A stretch of DNA of 64,000 bases from the NCBI GenBank assembly GCA_030695565.1, contig JAUYRZ010000123.1, forward strand, positions 124,001-188,000. The letters run 5' to 3'. Origin of the DNA: Archangium sp. (lineage in GTDB: Bacteria; Myxococcota; Myxococcia; Myxococcales; Myxococcaceae). Under the pieces are notes generated by a model that saw only the letters and a program-made list of their open reading frames with translations, had not been told where the DNA came from and did no database searches. A program made the translations under genes and the position numbers. Of this stretch, positions 39,515-47,469 are shown one piece after another; position 1 is the first letter of the stretch; every line of letters begins with the position of its first letter.

Positions 39515-40540
39515 TCACCATGCCCAGCGGTTCTGCTCCAGCCACGAGCGGGTCTTGCGAATGCCCTCTTCGAGCGAAGACCTCGGCTGCCAGCCGAGCA
39601 ACTCCCGGGCAAGGCTCGCGTCACAGCAGAGCTTCATAATCTCCGCTTGTGGGTGATCGTGAGGCACCTTCTCCACGCGATTGCCCGCGGTGCAGCACAG
39701 CTGGGCCAGGTCGTTGACCGAGACGTCGTGACCGGTTCCGGCGTTGATGATTCGGCCTTCTGCCTTCTCGGAGCTCGCTGCAGCGACGACGAACTCCGCG
39801 CAGTCTTCTACGTAGAGAAGATCGCGCGTTTGTTGCCCCGAGCCCTTGATCAACAAGGGGCTGCGCTCGATGTCTCGTTTGAGAAAGATCGAGACCACAC
39901 CACCCTCGGAGTTGCTCTTCTGAAACGGGCCGTACGTGTTGAAAGGACGAACGACGGTCACCGGCATCCGGTACGCGTGGAAATACGAGAGGGCGAGCAT
40001 GTCCGCCCCGATCTTCGCCGCGGCATAGGGCGAAGCCGGTCGGTACGGGTGGACCTCTCGAATGGCGGCGTCTCCTGCGAGGTCGTAGACCATGCACGTG
40101 GACATCACGGCCACCCGGGGAGCGCGGCGAACGAGCTTCGGAACGTCCCGGTCGAAGTCGAAATGTTTCGCGTCGAAGTTCAGGCCGTTGTGTTCGAAAT
40201 ACTGCCGACGACAGGCCTCCAGCACCTGAAAGGTCCCCAGCGCGTCGTTCTGAAAAGTCGGGCCCGGGTTGTCGATCGACTTCTGCACGTGGATCGAGGC
40301 CCCCAGGTGGAGCACCAGGTCCCACTGGTGGGCCTTGAACAGGGGTTGCAGCACCTCTGCGCGCGTCAGGTCGCCGTCGACCAGGCCGAGCCACCCCGGG
40401 CGGCCTTCGAACTCACGCAGGTTCTCTCGGCGACCGTTGGAGAGGTCGTCGAGTGCAAGGACCTCGTGGCCGTCTCGCAGCAGTCGCTCGACGACCCAGC
40501 GTCCGATGAAGCCAGCACCTCCAGTGACCAGGCACTTCAT
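39515..40540 (-). CDS. NAD-dependent epimerase/dehydratase between pseB and pseC
   Basis: 341 residues from ATG 40540 (ATGA overlap with pseB). Extended SDR: VTGGAGFIGRWVVE near residue 4, LDDLSNGRRENL (GalE-like NAD selectivity), HLGASIHVQKSIDNP, STCMVYDLAG and SPYAAAKIGAD (YxxxK), RPFNTYGPFQ. Resembles UDP-sugar 4-epimerases. The standard pseudaminic pathway has no such step between PseB and PseC, so it may make a separate sugar or an isomer of the intermediate. Confidence 0.85.
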   Translation of the reverse strand: MKCLVTGGAGFIGRWVVERLLRDGHEVLALDDLSNGRRENLREFEGRPGWLGLVDGDLTRAEVLQPLFKAHQWDLVLHLGASIHVQKSIDNPGPTFQNDALGTFQVLEACRRQYFEHNGLNFDAKHFDFDRDVPKLVRRAPRVAVMSTCMVYDLAGDAAIREVHPYRPASPYAAAKIGADMLALSYFHAYRMPVTVVRPFNTYGPFQKSNSEGGVVSIFLKRDIERSPLLIKGSGQQTRDLLYVEDCAEFVVAAASSEKAEGRIINAGTGHDVSVNDLAQLCCTAGNRVEKVPHDHPQAEIMKLCCDASLARELLGWQPRSSLEEGIRKTRSWLEQNRWAW

Positions 40541-41568
40541 GCGAGCGCCCCTTTCTCGAGGTACGGAGCCAGAACGCCTTCCTCGTCCAGGTACTTCACG
40601 ATCTCCTCGCGACTCATCGAGGTGTCCTTTCCGGAATGCCACTCACGCGTGACGCTCTTGCCAGACGCGAAGACCTCGCGCGTGCCGCCGTCGTACTGCT
40701 CAGCGTTCAGAGAAAGCACGACGAGCAACCGCTCGAGCTCAACCGCGCGGCTCATCTCGTCGATCGACAGCAGTTCCTCGAACAGCTTCTCACCCTGGCG
40801 GGCTCCGATGATGTCGATCTTGGGCGGGCGCGTGCTGAGCCTCGAGGCCATCGCATGAGCGAGGTCGACGACTTTCAGAGCGCGCATCTTGGTGACGAAG
40901 ACCTCTCCGCCCCGCATCAACGACCCGGCTTCCAGCACGAGGCGGGCCGCCTCGGGGATCGTCATCACGTAGCGGGTCATGCCCTCGTCGGTGAGAGACA
41001 ACGCTTCTCCGCGCAGAATCTGGCGAGCGAAGATTGGGACCACCGAGCCCCTCGAGCCAATGACGTTTCCGAAGCGCACCGATGCGAATCGAGTGCGGTG
41101 GGTGCCGCGGATCTCATTGGCTGCTGCGATGAGACGCTCTCCCATCATCTTCGAGGCGCCCATCACGTTGGTCGGGTTCACCGCCTTGTCCGACGACGTG
41201 AAGACGACCCGTTCGACGTTCGCGTCGAGCGCGGAGCGGATCACGTTGTTCAAGCCCTGGAGGTTGGTCTGCACCACCTCGAAGGGGTTGTACTCCCCCA
41301 GGCCGACGTGCTTGAGCGCCGCCGTGTGAAAGACGACGTCCACTCCGTTCATCGCGAAGCGGAGCCGATCGAGGTCGCGCACGTCACCGATGAAAGGTGA
41401 ACAGCGGGGGAGCTGCTGGTGGAGGAAGAAGAGGTCATTCTCTGAATGGTCGAGGCAACGCAGCGACTTCACCAGGGGCGTCAGCTGCTCGCAGAGCGCA
41501 CTCCCGATCGTCCCGGCAGCGCCAGTGACGAGCACGACCTTGCCCTTGAGGTATTCCCACGAGTTCAT
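40537..41568 (-). CDS. pseB: PseB/CapD-like UDP-GlcNAc 4,6-dehydratase
   Basis: 343 residues from ATG 41568, preceded by AAAGGAG. SDR of the Polysacc_synt_2 family: VVLVTGAAGTIGSAL, HTAALKHVGLGEYNPFEVVQ, FTSSDKAVNPTNVMGASKMM (catalytic Ser/Asp/Lys instead of Tyr) and RYVMTIPEAARLV. Inverting (PseB) and retaining members share these motifs; the co-operonic pseC/G/F genes argue for the inverting type. It would start the pathway from UDP-GlcNAc. Confidence 0.78.
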   Translation of the reverse strand: MNSWEYLKGKVVLVTGAAGTIGSALCEQLTPLVKSLRCLDHSENDLFFLHQQLPRCSPFIGDVRDLDRLRFAMNGVDVVFHTAALKHVGLGEYNPFEVVQTNLQGLNNVIRSALDANVERVVFTSSDKAVNPTNVMGASKMMGERLIAAANEIRGTHRTRFASVRFGNVIGSRGSVVPIFARQILRGEALSLTDEGMTRYVMTIPEAARLVLEAGSLMRGGEVFVTKMRALKVVDLAHAMASRLSTRPPKIDIIGARQGEKLFEELLSIDEMSRAVELERLLVVLSLNAEQYDGGTREVFASGKSVTREWHSGKDTSMSREEIVKYLDEEGVLAPYLEKGALA

Positions 41569-41603
41569 CAAGACTCCTTTGTGCCGCGACCTGCCTGCCT
41601 GAT

Positions 41604-42668
41604 TCACCCCATACCAGTCAGGGGCCCGGTGCCTGAACCAACTTCGCGGGGCGACTCAAGCGCCTGAATCCACGCCGGGGCCAGCGCACCAACCGAGTAG
41701 TGCGTCACGGCCCGCCGCCTTCCTTCCGTCACCAGCCGCGACCTCAGCTCCGGTCCCTTCAGCAAGGCGGTCAGGCGTTCAGCCCATTCGCTCTCGGTGC
41801 GGGCCCACAAGCCGTCAAGACCGTCTCTGACGATGTCGGCGACCACCCCTACGGGGGCCACTACGAACGGGACGCCACACGCCATGTACTGGATGGCCTT
41901 GAAGCCGCACTTGCCGCGCGACCAGGCATCGTCGACGAGGGGGTACAGTCCGACATCGAGATCCTGAAAGGCGCTCACTTCGTTCTCCAGAGACCAAGCG
42001 CGGTTTTCCACCTCGACGTGTTCGAGGCGCCAGGTTCGGCCGGCGCCCACGATGCGAAGCGTGAACTCGTGCTCACGCCCCAGCTTGTCGAGGAGCGGCA
42101 AGAGGGGCTCGAGGTACTTCGCGGTGGAAGGCGAGCCGACCCAGCCGACCACAGGTTTGGTCGATTGGCGGTGATCCGCGGGTGCAAAACGATCCGTATC
42201 GACCACCGTAGGAACGATGCGGACGTGGCGGGAATGCTTGGCTGCGTATTCGGCCAGGTATTCGTTGCCGGCGAACACCAAGTCCGCTCGAGCGATCAGA
42301 TTTCCCGTGGACTCAGGCCGGGCCAGCCGGCCCCTCCATCCGCCCACTGGTAGATGGACTGCGTCGTCGAAGTCGAAGATCAGGGGCGTGCTGGACGGGA
42401 GGCCGCGTGCATACACGTTGAGCGAGAGCGGGAAGGCTTCTCGATGCACGAAGATCCTGTCTGCGCTCATCATTGCGGTGCCGAGATCCCTTGCGCGTCG
42501 TGCGACCCCTCGCGCGACCCTGACAGGCCAGCGGCTTTTTCGTTCATCAAAGAAGGTGGAGACGAGTGCTTCATGCCCGGCACGTGAAAGCGGCTCGAGA
42601 AACTGAAGCACTCGAAACCTCATGCTGGCTTCGGTGCGCGGGTTCGAGCAGAGAAAGAGCGTCTTCAT
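41604..42668 (-). CDS. Family 4-like glycosyltransferase, paralogue of 19469-20542
   Basis: 354 residues. Shared motifs with the other copy: FDFDDAVHLP, FAGNEYLAEYAAKHSRHVRI, VDTDRFAPADHRQS, GWVGSPSTAKYL and SRGKCGFKAIQYMACG. Start overlaps the stop of the 658-residue gene (ATGA). With the pse genes directly downstream, a role in adding the nonulosonic acid or the next sugar is possible, but the family fold gives no donor. Confidence 0.88.
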   Translation of the reverse strand: MKTLFLCSNPRTEASMRFRVLQFLEPLSRAGHEALVSTFFDERKSRWPVRVARGVARRARDLGTAMMSADRIFVHREAFPLSLNVYARGLPSSTPLIFDFDDAVHLPVGGWRGRLARPESTGNLIARADLVFAGNEYLAEYAAKHSRHVRIVPTVVDTDRFAPADHRQSTKPVVGWVGSPSTAKYLEPLLPLLDKLGREHEFTLRIVGAGRTWRLEHVEVENRAWSLENEVSAFQDLDVGLYPLVDDAWSRGKCGFKAIQYMACGVPFVVAPVGVVADIVRDGLDGLWARTESEWAERLTALLKGPELRSRLVTEGRRRAVTHYSVGALAPAWIQALESPREVGSGTGPLTGMG

Positions 42669-44641
42669 TGGGGGAACACGACCTCGGCAATGGAGGCAGG
42701 CACTTCGGGGCGCCCGAAAAACTCCCGACGAAGCGCCTGCTCCTCGTGAAGAGGCTTCGCGCCTTCGAGTTGCTGTGCGGCCAGGTCGAAGGCGGCGGCC
42801 AGTTCCTCAGCGTTCCGAAATCTTCTGTTGCTGTCGAAGAGTGACATCAGAACCACGGCTTCGTGGATTGGGATGTCATGCATCAGCAGAGGTTTGTCCC
42901 ATGCCAGCGCCTCCACGACGGTGGATGAAAGGGAGCTGATGAAGAGATCTGCCCAGCTGAGGTCGTCTTCAAGCGGGGAAGAACGGGAGATCTCGAGCTG
43001 AGACCCGAACGCGGCGCCGGCCAGGCGGACTCGCTCTCGATCGTCCCCTGGGTGTGGCCGCCACCGAAGGGCGAGCTGCCTCTTCTCACGGCGCACCAAT
43101 GCGCCCACGTCGTCGAGAAGGTGCTCCTGGTACCCGACGCGAGGCAGCCGGCGGCGGTGGCCGCCACCAACGAGCGTGCCGTAATTCGAGAGGATCAGGA
43201 CCCGCAGCGGTTCATGTACGGGCACGCGCGGGCGCGGGTTCCAGGTGCGAGACGGCACCGCGCCCACACAAACGGGCGGGGTGTGCCCTTTGAGGTACGT
43301 CGCTTCAGAGCGAGTCCACAGCAGCTTCATGCTCGACGAGGTCCGAGCCGTGGTGATCATGTCCAATGGTTCAGCGAGCGCCCCGTGCACGACATCGAAG
43401 GTCGTGGCCCCGGCAGCCTGCAGGAGAAGGTCTGGCACTGCATCAGCGACCAGGCTGGCCTGCGAGAGCGCCACGTGTGCACCCGACAACGACGTGACCG
43501 CAAGAAATCGTCGAGTCGCCGCTGCAGCTTCTCGGGCGCGCAAGACGTCGAGCGTCGTCGCCCAGACCAGTCGACGGGGAGCGCTGGTGACAGGAATGCG
43601 AAAGGGGCCGAAGTCGATCTCGGACGAATGCGTCGCGACACGAGCCGTGCAGCGCAACATGGCAGTCAATGTGCCGGGTGTTGCCGCCAGGGCCTGCGCC
43701 CACGTGGAGTGGCTCACCAGTTGGGCAACGTGCGAGACCGTGCCCTCGAGTGCCTCGCTCGAGAGTACCGGGAGGACCGCTGCCGTATTTCTGGTGCCGC
43801 GGTGGGCGTCGCCGAGGTCGCCCGGTCGCAAGCTCGACTGGAGCAAGACGCCGACCTTCCGGCCCGACTTCTTCGCATAGGCGCCGAGCGGATTGAGCAC
43901 GTGCCGGGAGCTGTACTCCCAGGCGCCGTTGACCCCTAACCACACCCTCGGTGTCGGACCCGACTCGAAGGAACGCAGCAGGCGACGGCTGGGCGCTTCT
44001 TGCATGAACTCCCTGGCCCGGCCGAGCAGCGCGACCACCGCACCGGCGCTGCCCAGCGTTCCGAAGGCCACCCGCTCGAGGAGCCTCCGGGCAAGCGATC
44101 TCGCGCCATTGGGCTTGCCCGAATGCGCCGGTACCACGCTGCCGAGCATCGCTGCCCCAATCCAGCTGGGTTCAGTGAAGACGAATTCAGAAGTGGGGTG
44201 CGTCGATGCGAGACCGGAGACGTAGCACCACGCGTCGAACACATCTTGAAGGCCCAACCGGGTCACTGCGCTCGCCCAGAACGCATCACGGCCGCTCACC
44301 CCCGGCACCGCGTCGCCGAAGACGGTCTCGAGCCACCGGCTCAGGCCCTGTTCCATCGCGCGCTGGAAGGGGCGCTTGTCCGATGGAAGGTACGCATCAA
44401 GCTCGGTCAGCACGACCCCTCCTCTGCCGGGGAGCCCCCTGACGAAGCTGTTGGTGGTCACGCCGCGACCCACGATTCGAACGCGACGGCCCGCGTCGAT
44501 GCGTTTCCACGCGAGAGCTATCGAGGCCTCTGGCGGAGCGTCTGGCGGCACCACAACGACATCCTCCACCGCGCTGGTCTCGACGGCAGAACCCGCGACG
44601 CGGCTCCACATTTTGATGGTGCCCGCCTCAGTCGAACTCAT
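42665..44641 (-). CDS. Large GT-B-like protein of the polysaccharide operon, unassigned
   Basis: 658 residues, no membrane helix. The C-terminal third looks like a GT-B donor domain: LRVLILSNYGTLVGGGHRRR, LRWRPHPGDDRERVRL, LSWADLFISSLSSTVVEALAW, with PHP and the SSLSSTVxE pattern of capsule/teichoic-type transferases. The N-terminal part (VWLGVNGAWEYSSRHVLNPL) is unfamiliar. Both ends overlap neighbours by ATGA, so it is tightly coupled to the flippase and glycosyltransferase. A transferase using CMP-pseudaminic acid is an attractive guess only. Confidence 0.7.
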   Translation of the reverse strand: MSSTEAGTIKMWSRVAGSAVETSAVEDVVVVPPDAPPEASIALAWKRIDAGRRVRIVGRGVTTNSFVRGLPGRGGVVLTELDAYLPSDKRPFQRAMEQGLSRWLETVFGDAVPGVSGRDAFWASAVTRLGLQDVFDAWCYVSGLASTHPTSEFVFTEPSWIGAAMLGSVVPAHSGKPNGARSLARRLLERVAFGTLGSAGAVVALLGRAREFMQEAPSRRLLRSFESGPTPRVWLGVNGAWEYSSRHVLNPLGAYAKKSGRKVGVLLQSSLRPGDLGDAHRGTRNTAAVLPVLSSEALEGTVSHVAQLVSHSTWAQALAATPGTLTAMLRCTARVATHSSEIDFGPFRIPVTSAPRRLVWATTLDVLRAREAAAATRRFLAVTSLSGAHVALSQASLVADAVPDLLLQAAGATTFDVVHGALAEPLDMITTARTSSSMKLLWTRSEATYLKGHTPPVCVGAVPSRTWNPRPRVPVHEPLRVLILSNYGTLVGGGHRRRLPRVGYQEHLLDDVGALVRREKRQLALRWRPHPGDDRERVRLAGAAFGSQLEISRSSPLEDDLSWADLFISSLSSTVVEALAWDKPLLMHDIPIHEAVVLMSLFDSNRRFRNAEELAAAFDLAAQQLEGAKPLHEEQALRREFFGRPEVPASIAEVVFPQ

Positions 44642-45927
44642 ACGCGAATGCTGGCGCGCGCTGCGAAGGCCGAAGCCCCTGAGCGGACACCTCCTCCGAT
44701 GGCTCGACTGACGATGGCGCCGGCGACGCCAATGAACGGAATGAGGAGGAGATTGCAGAGAACGTTTGTGAGGGCAGCCCCCATGGTGATCTTAGGGATC
44801 GTCTTCGTGTGATTCATGAAGAAGAGATAGTTCGAGTACGGGTAGTAGAAAGTCTCGATCACCATCACCAGACACAAGCCCGGCAGCAACCAGAGGGCAG
44901 CCCCGTACGCACTTCCGAAGACGAGCAGGACCAGGGGCGAGAAGACGAGGAGTGCTGTCGAGACGCCCAGGGCGAGGAAGAAGTAGCTGCGGACCACCGT
45001 CCGTTCGCTTTCACGAAGCGAGGCGACTCCGCGCAGGCGAAATTCTTCCCCTACTCGGGGCGAGACCGCCTCATTCCAAGCCAGGATCACCATGGTGATC
45101 GGCGCCGCCAACTGTGAGGCCAGTGAGTAGATGCCGAGCTCCTGATCAAAGCCGAAAAATTTGAGCAGCCACCGATCGCTGATGAGCAGCAGTTGGTTGG
45201 CCGCGAAGTGGGGCACGTAGGGCAGCGAGAAGATCAGCGCACGGCGGAGAATGGCTCCATCGAGAGTTCCGGGCATCGAACGAACGACGAAAACGAGGCA
45301 GACGACCGTGCTCACCAACCCAGCGATGCCGGTGGCTTCGAGCGCTCCCCGCGTTCCGCGGCCCAGAACGGCGACCAGCACGATGGCCGAGCTGAGGCTC
45401 ACTGCGAAATCGATGAGCTGGAGGATCGATGCGAGACCGGCGCGTTGAGCCGAGCGAAGCACGACCATGGGTACGCCCAGCATCAAGGCTCCCGTGGCGC
45501 CCCAGATCACGCAGCTGAGTTCGTGTCGCTGCCACAGCCCCGTGCCCGGAAGGGGAATCAGAAAGAGCGCCAGTTGGAGAGTGAGCGCAGCACCGATGGC
45601 GATCACCACGATCCAGCGGGCAACCCCACCAGCGCGTTGAGTTCCCTCCGCGGGGTTCGCTCCTTCGAAGAAGAAGCGGCTTAGACCCGACAGCAGACCC
45701 AGCGACACGAAGGTCGGCAGCGTCCCCACGAGGGTCTGCGCCAGCGCCAGGTCGCCGTACTCTGCCGGCGACAGCCGTCGAGTGTAGAGGGGGGCGAGCA
45801 CGAGGATCGCCGCACGAGAGAGGACCGTGGTCAGCGTGTAGAGCAGCGCGTTGCGACCTCCAAGCTTGGACGCGCCCGCGATACGCTCGCGTACTTTTCC
45901 CCAGAAGCGAGTGAGTGCCGCCGTCAT
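44638..45927 (-). CDS. wzx: Wzx-type oligosaccharide flippase
   Basis: 429 residues with about 12-14 membrane helices. NALLYTLTTVLSRAAILVLA with PLYTRRLSPAEYGDLALAQT is the N-terminal signature of the MATE-related polysaccharide exporters (RfbX/MurJ superfamily). It would flip undecaprenyl-linked units across the inner membrane for the Wzy-like polymerase at 26427. ATGA overlaps on both sides. Confidence 0.9.
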   Translation of the reverse strand: MTAALTRFWGKVRERIAGASKLGGRNALLYTLTTVLSRAAILVLAPLYTRRLSPAEYGDLALAQTLVGTLPTFVSLGLLSGLSRFFFEGANPAEGTQRAGGVARWIVVIAIGAALTLQLALFLIPLPGTGLWQRHELSCVIWGATGALMLGVPMVVLRSAQRAGLASILQLIDFAVSLSSAIVLVAVLGRGTRGALEATGIAGLVSTVVCLVFVVRSMPGTLDGAILRRALIFSLPYVPHFAANQLLLISDRWLLKFFGFDQELGIYSLASQLAAPITMVILAWNEAVSPRVGEEFRLRGVASLRESERTVVRSYFFLALGVSTALLVFSPLVLLVFGSAYGAALWLLPGLCLVMVIETFYYPYSNYLFFMNHTKTIPKITMGAALTNVLCNLLLIPFIGVAGAIVSRAIGGGVRSGASAFAARASIRV

Positions 45928-46649
45928 CGATCAGTGGCGGGACGATTGAAGGCCCGGGCAACCAGCAACTTCGAGAGGATCGTAGGGGCATCCGAGCCCA
46001 CTGCGGCGAGGTAGATGGCTCGATGCAGGCGCTGATAGGCGGTGTTGGCCAGCCAATAGGCGGAGCGCTTGAGGGTGGGGCGCCATTGAGTTCGCAGACC
46101 TGTGAGCTCGACCCCCACGAACCCTGCCGCGACGAGCACCTGCTTCAACGAGTGCTCGGTGAACGCAACCTCGTGCGTGAAGTCGAGATATCGGGCGACG
46201 AGACCAAAGGTGTTGGCGGCGTTCGGCACTTTGACAACCAATTGCCCACCCGGTCGCAGTGACAGGCGGAGCGCCTCGAGGGTCGAAACGATCTCTGGTT
46301 TGGGAATGTGCTCGAGTACATCGTTGAGCACGATCGTCTGAAACGACTGTTGGTGGCTCGCGAGCCAAACTGCGGAGTCGTTCACGAACTCGACATTCTG
46401 CAGACCCCGTTCGTGGCAGCGCTCGACCTGCTGCTGACTTCGGTCGATGCCGCAAAGCTGTTCGAAGCCCTGGGAGCGCAGGTACTCAAGAAACTCTCCG
46501 CCACCGCAACCAAAGTCCAGGAGGGGGGCCTGCCTGGTATCACCGAAGAGCGGAATGAGCTGGCCGTAGCCCTCAGCGGCAGTCTGCTCGCCGGTGTCTG
46601 CAAATCCAGCGGAGCGATAGACGTCGTAGACCTTCTGGTTGGCGCCCAT
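45924..46649 (-). CDS. Class I SAM-dependent methyltransferase
   Basis: 241 residues. Motifs: LLDFGCGGGEFLEYLRSQGF, GIDRSQQQVERCHERGL, LNDVLEHIPKPEIV, SLRPGGQLVVKVPNAANTFG. Methyltransf_23-like, typical of surface-sugar loci. Overlaps the flippase start and is one base from the PhyH gene stop. Substrate unknown. Confidence 0.87.
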   Translation of the reverse strand: MGANQKVYDVYRSAGFADTGEQTAAEGYGQLIPLFGDTRQAPLLDFGCGGGEFLEYLRSQGFEQLCGIDRSQQQVERCHERGLQNVEFVNDSAVWLASHQQSFQTIVLNDVLEHIPKPEIVSTLEALRLSLRPGGQLVVKVPNAANTFGLVARYLDFTHEVAFTEHSLKQVLVAAGFVGVELTGLRTQWRPTLKRSAYWLANTAYQRLHRAIYLAAVGSDAPTILSKLLVARAFNRPATDR

Positions 46650-46650
46650 T

Positions 46651-47469
46651 TCAGCTCACCGGAAGAAGACGGGCGCCTGCACTGGAGACCGCTTCACGGA
46701 CCGACGGGGAGTACTCGTGTTCCTTGAGGAAGGCGTAATCGGGCCGCTGCTTGATGTAGCGCAGGTAAGACTGCGCGTGCTCGTTGTTGGCGCTGCACGC
46801 GGCGAAGAGCGCGAACTTCGCACGGCCTCCTGGAATTTCTCCAGACCTTCTTGGCCAGCTCGCCTTGTGATCGAGCCTGAAGTCGAAGATGACGAGGTCA
46901 CCCGCTTTGCTCGGAATACTCCGACCCCGGAGTCGAGGAATGAGGCGACGGCGCTCGAGTCGGGCTCGAAGCTCTTCCACGGCCCCCCGCTCAGCAACCC
47001 AGCGATCGGAGGCCCGGTGCGAACCGGGAATGACGTCGAGCCCTCCTCCCCAGTCGCCGTTGTCCTGGAGATAGATCGCTGCCTCGACCGTTGCGTAGGT
47101 CGGTGACCATTGGAAAAAATGCCCGGCCTTCTCCTGTTGTGTCGTGTCTTTGTGCCAGTCGCCAAAGCCTCCGCAGTGAGCTGACATTTCCGGGAGATAA
47201 AGGAAGTCCTCTCCGAGGAGCGCTTTCAGTGCGCTCACCATGGCTCCGTGCCCAAGAACCCAGGCGAGGGTTGGCTCCCGGCAAAACGGATCGAACCGAA
47301 CCGAGCCCAGCGTGGCTCGACCGTCGAAATCTCCGGGATGGCTCGCCCGGGTGCGGAACATCTCTTTGAGCGTGCCGCGAAGTTGGGTGACCTCGCTTGA
47401 AGAGAAGACGTTCGGCACCAACAGGAAGCCGTCGTTGAGGAAGGCGATCTTCTGAGTGGTGGTCAGCAT
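46651..47469 (-). CDS. Phytanoyl-CoA dioxygenase (PhyH)-family oxygenase
   Basis: 272 residues. Fe(II)/2-oxoglutarate facial triad: HxD in GDWHKDTTQQ and the distal His in DFRLDHKASWP, with Arg in GGRAKFALF likely binding 2-oxoglutarate. LNDGFLLVPNVFSSSEV and GGLDVIPGSHRASDRW are typical PhyH elements. It would hydroxylate a small molecule or sugar. Overlaps asnB by 7 bp. Its presence in a flippase/Pse operon suggests modification of a sugar or its N-acyl group; substrate unproven. Confidence 0.87.
   Translation of the reverse strand: MLTTTQKIAFLNDGFLLVPNVFSSSEVTQLRGTLKEMFRTRASHPGDFDGRATLGSVRFDPFCREPTLAWVLGHGAMVSALKALLGEDFLYLPEMSAHCGGFGDWHKDTTQQEKAGHFFQWSPTYATVEAAIYLQDNGDWGGGLDVIPGSHRASDRWVAERGAVEELRARLERRRLIPRLRGRSIPSKAGDLVIFDFRLDHKASWPRRSGEIPGGRAKFALFAACSANNEHAQSYLRYIKQRPDYAFLKEHEYSPSVREAVSSAGARLLPVS

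Noticed and set aside
36559-41568. Legionaminic or sialic acid pathway instead of pseudaminic
   Set aside because: PseC-like (PYGRQ, FHPVKHITTGEGG), PseG-like and PseI-like (EMSGNHNQSLSRAL) signatures outweigh NeuB/LegI-type features, though the pseB and pseF calls lean on context.
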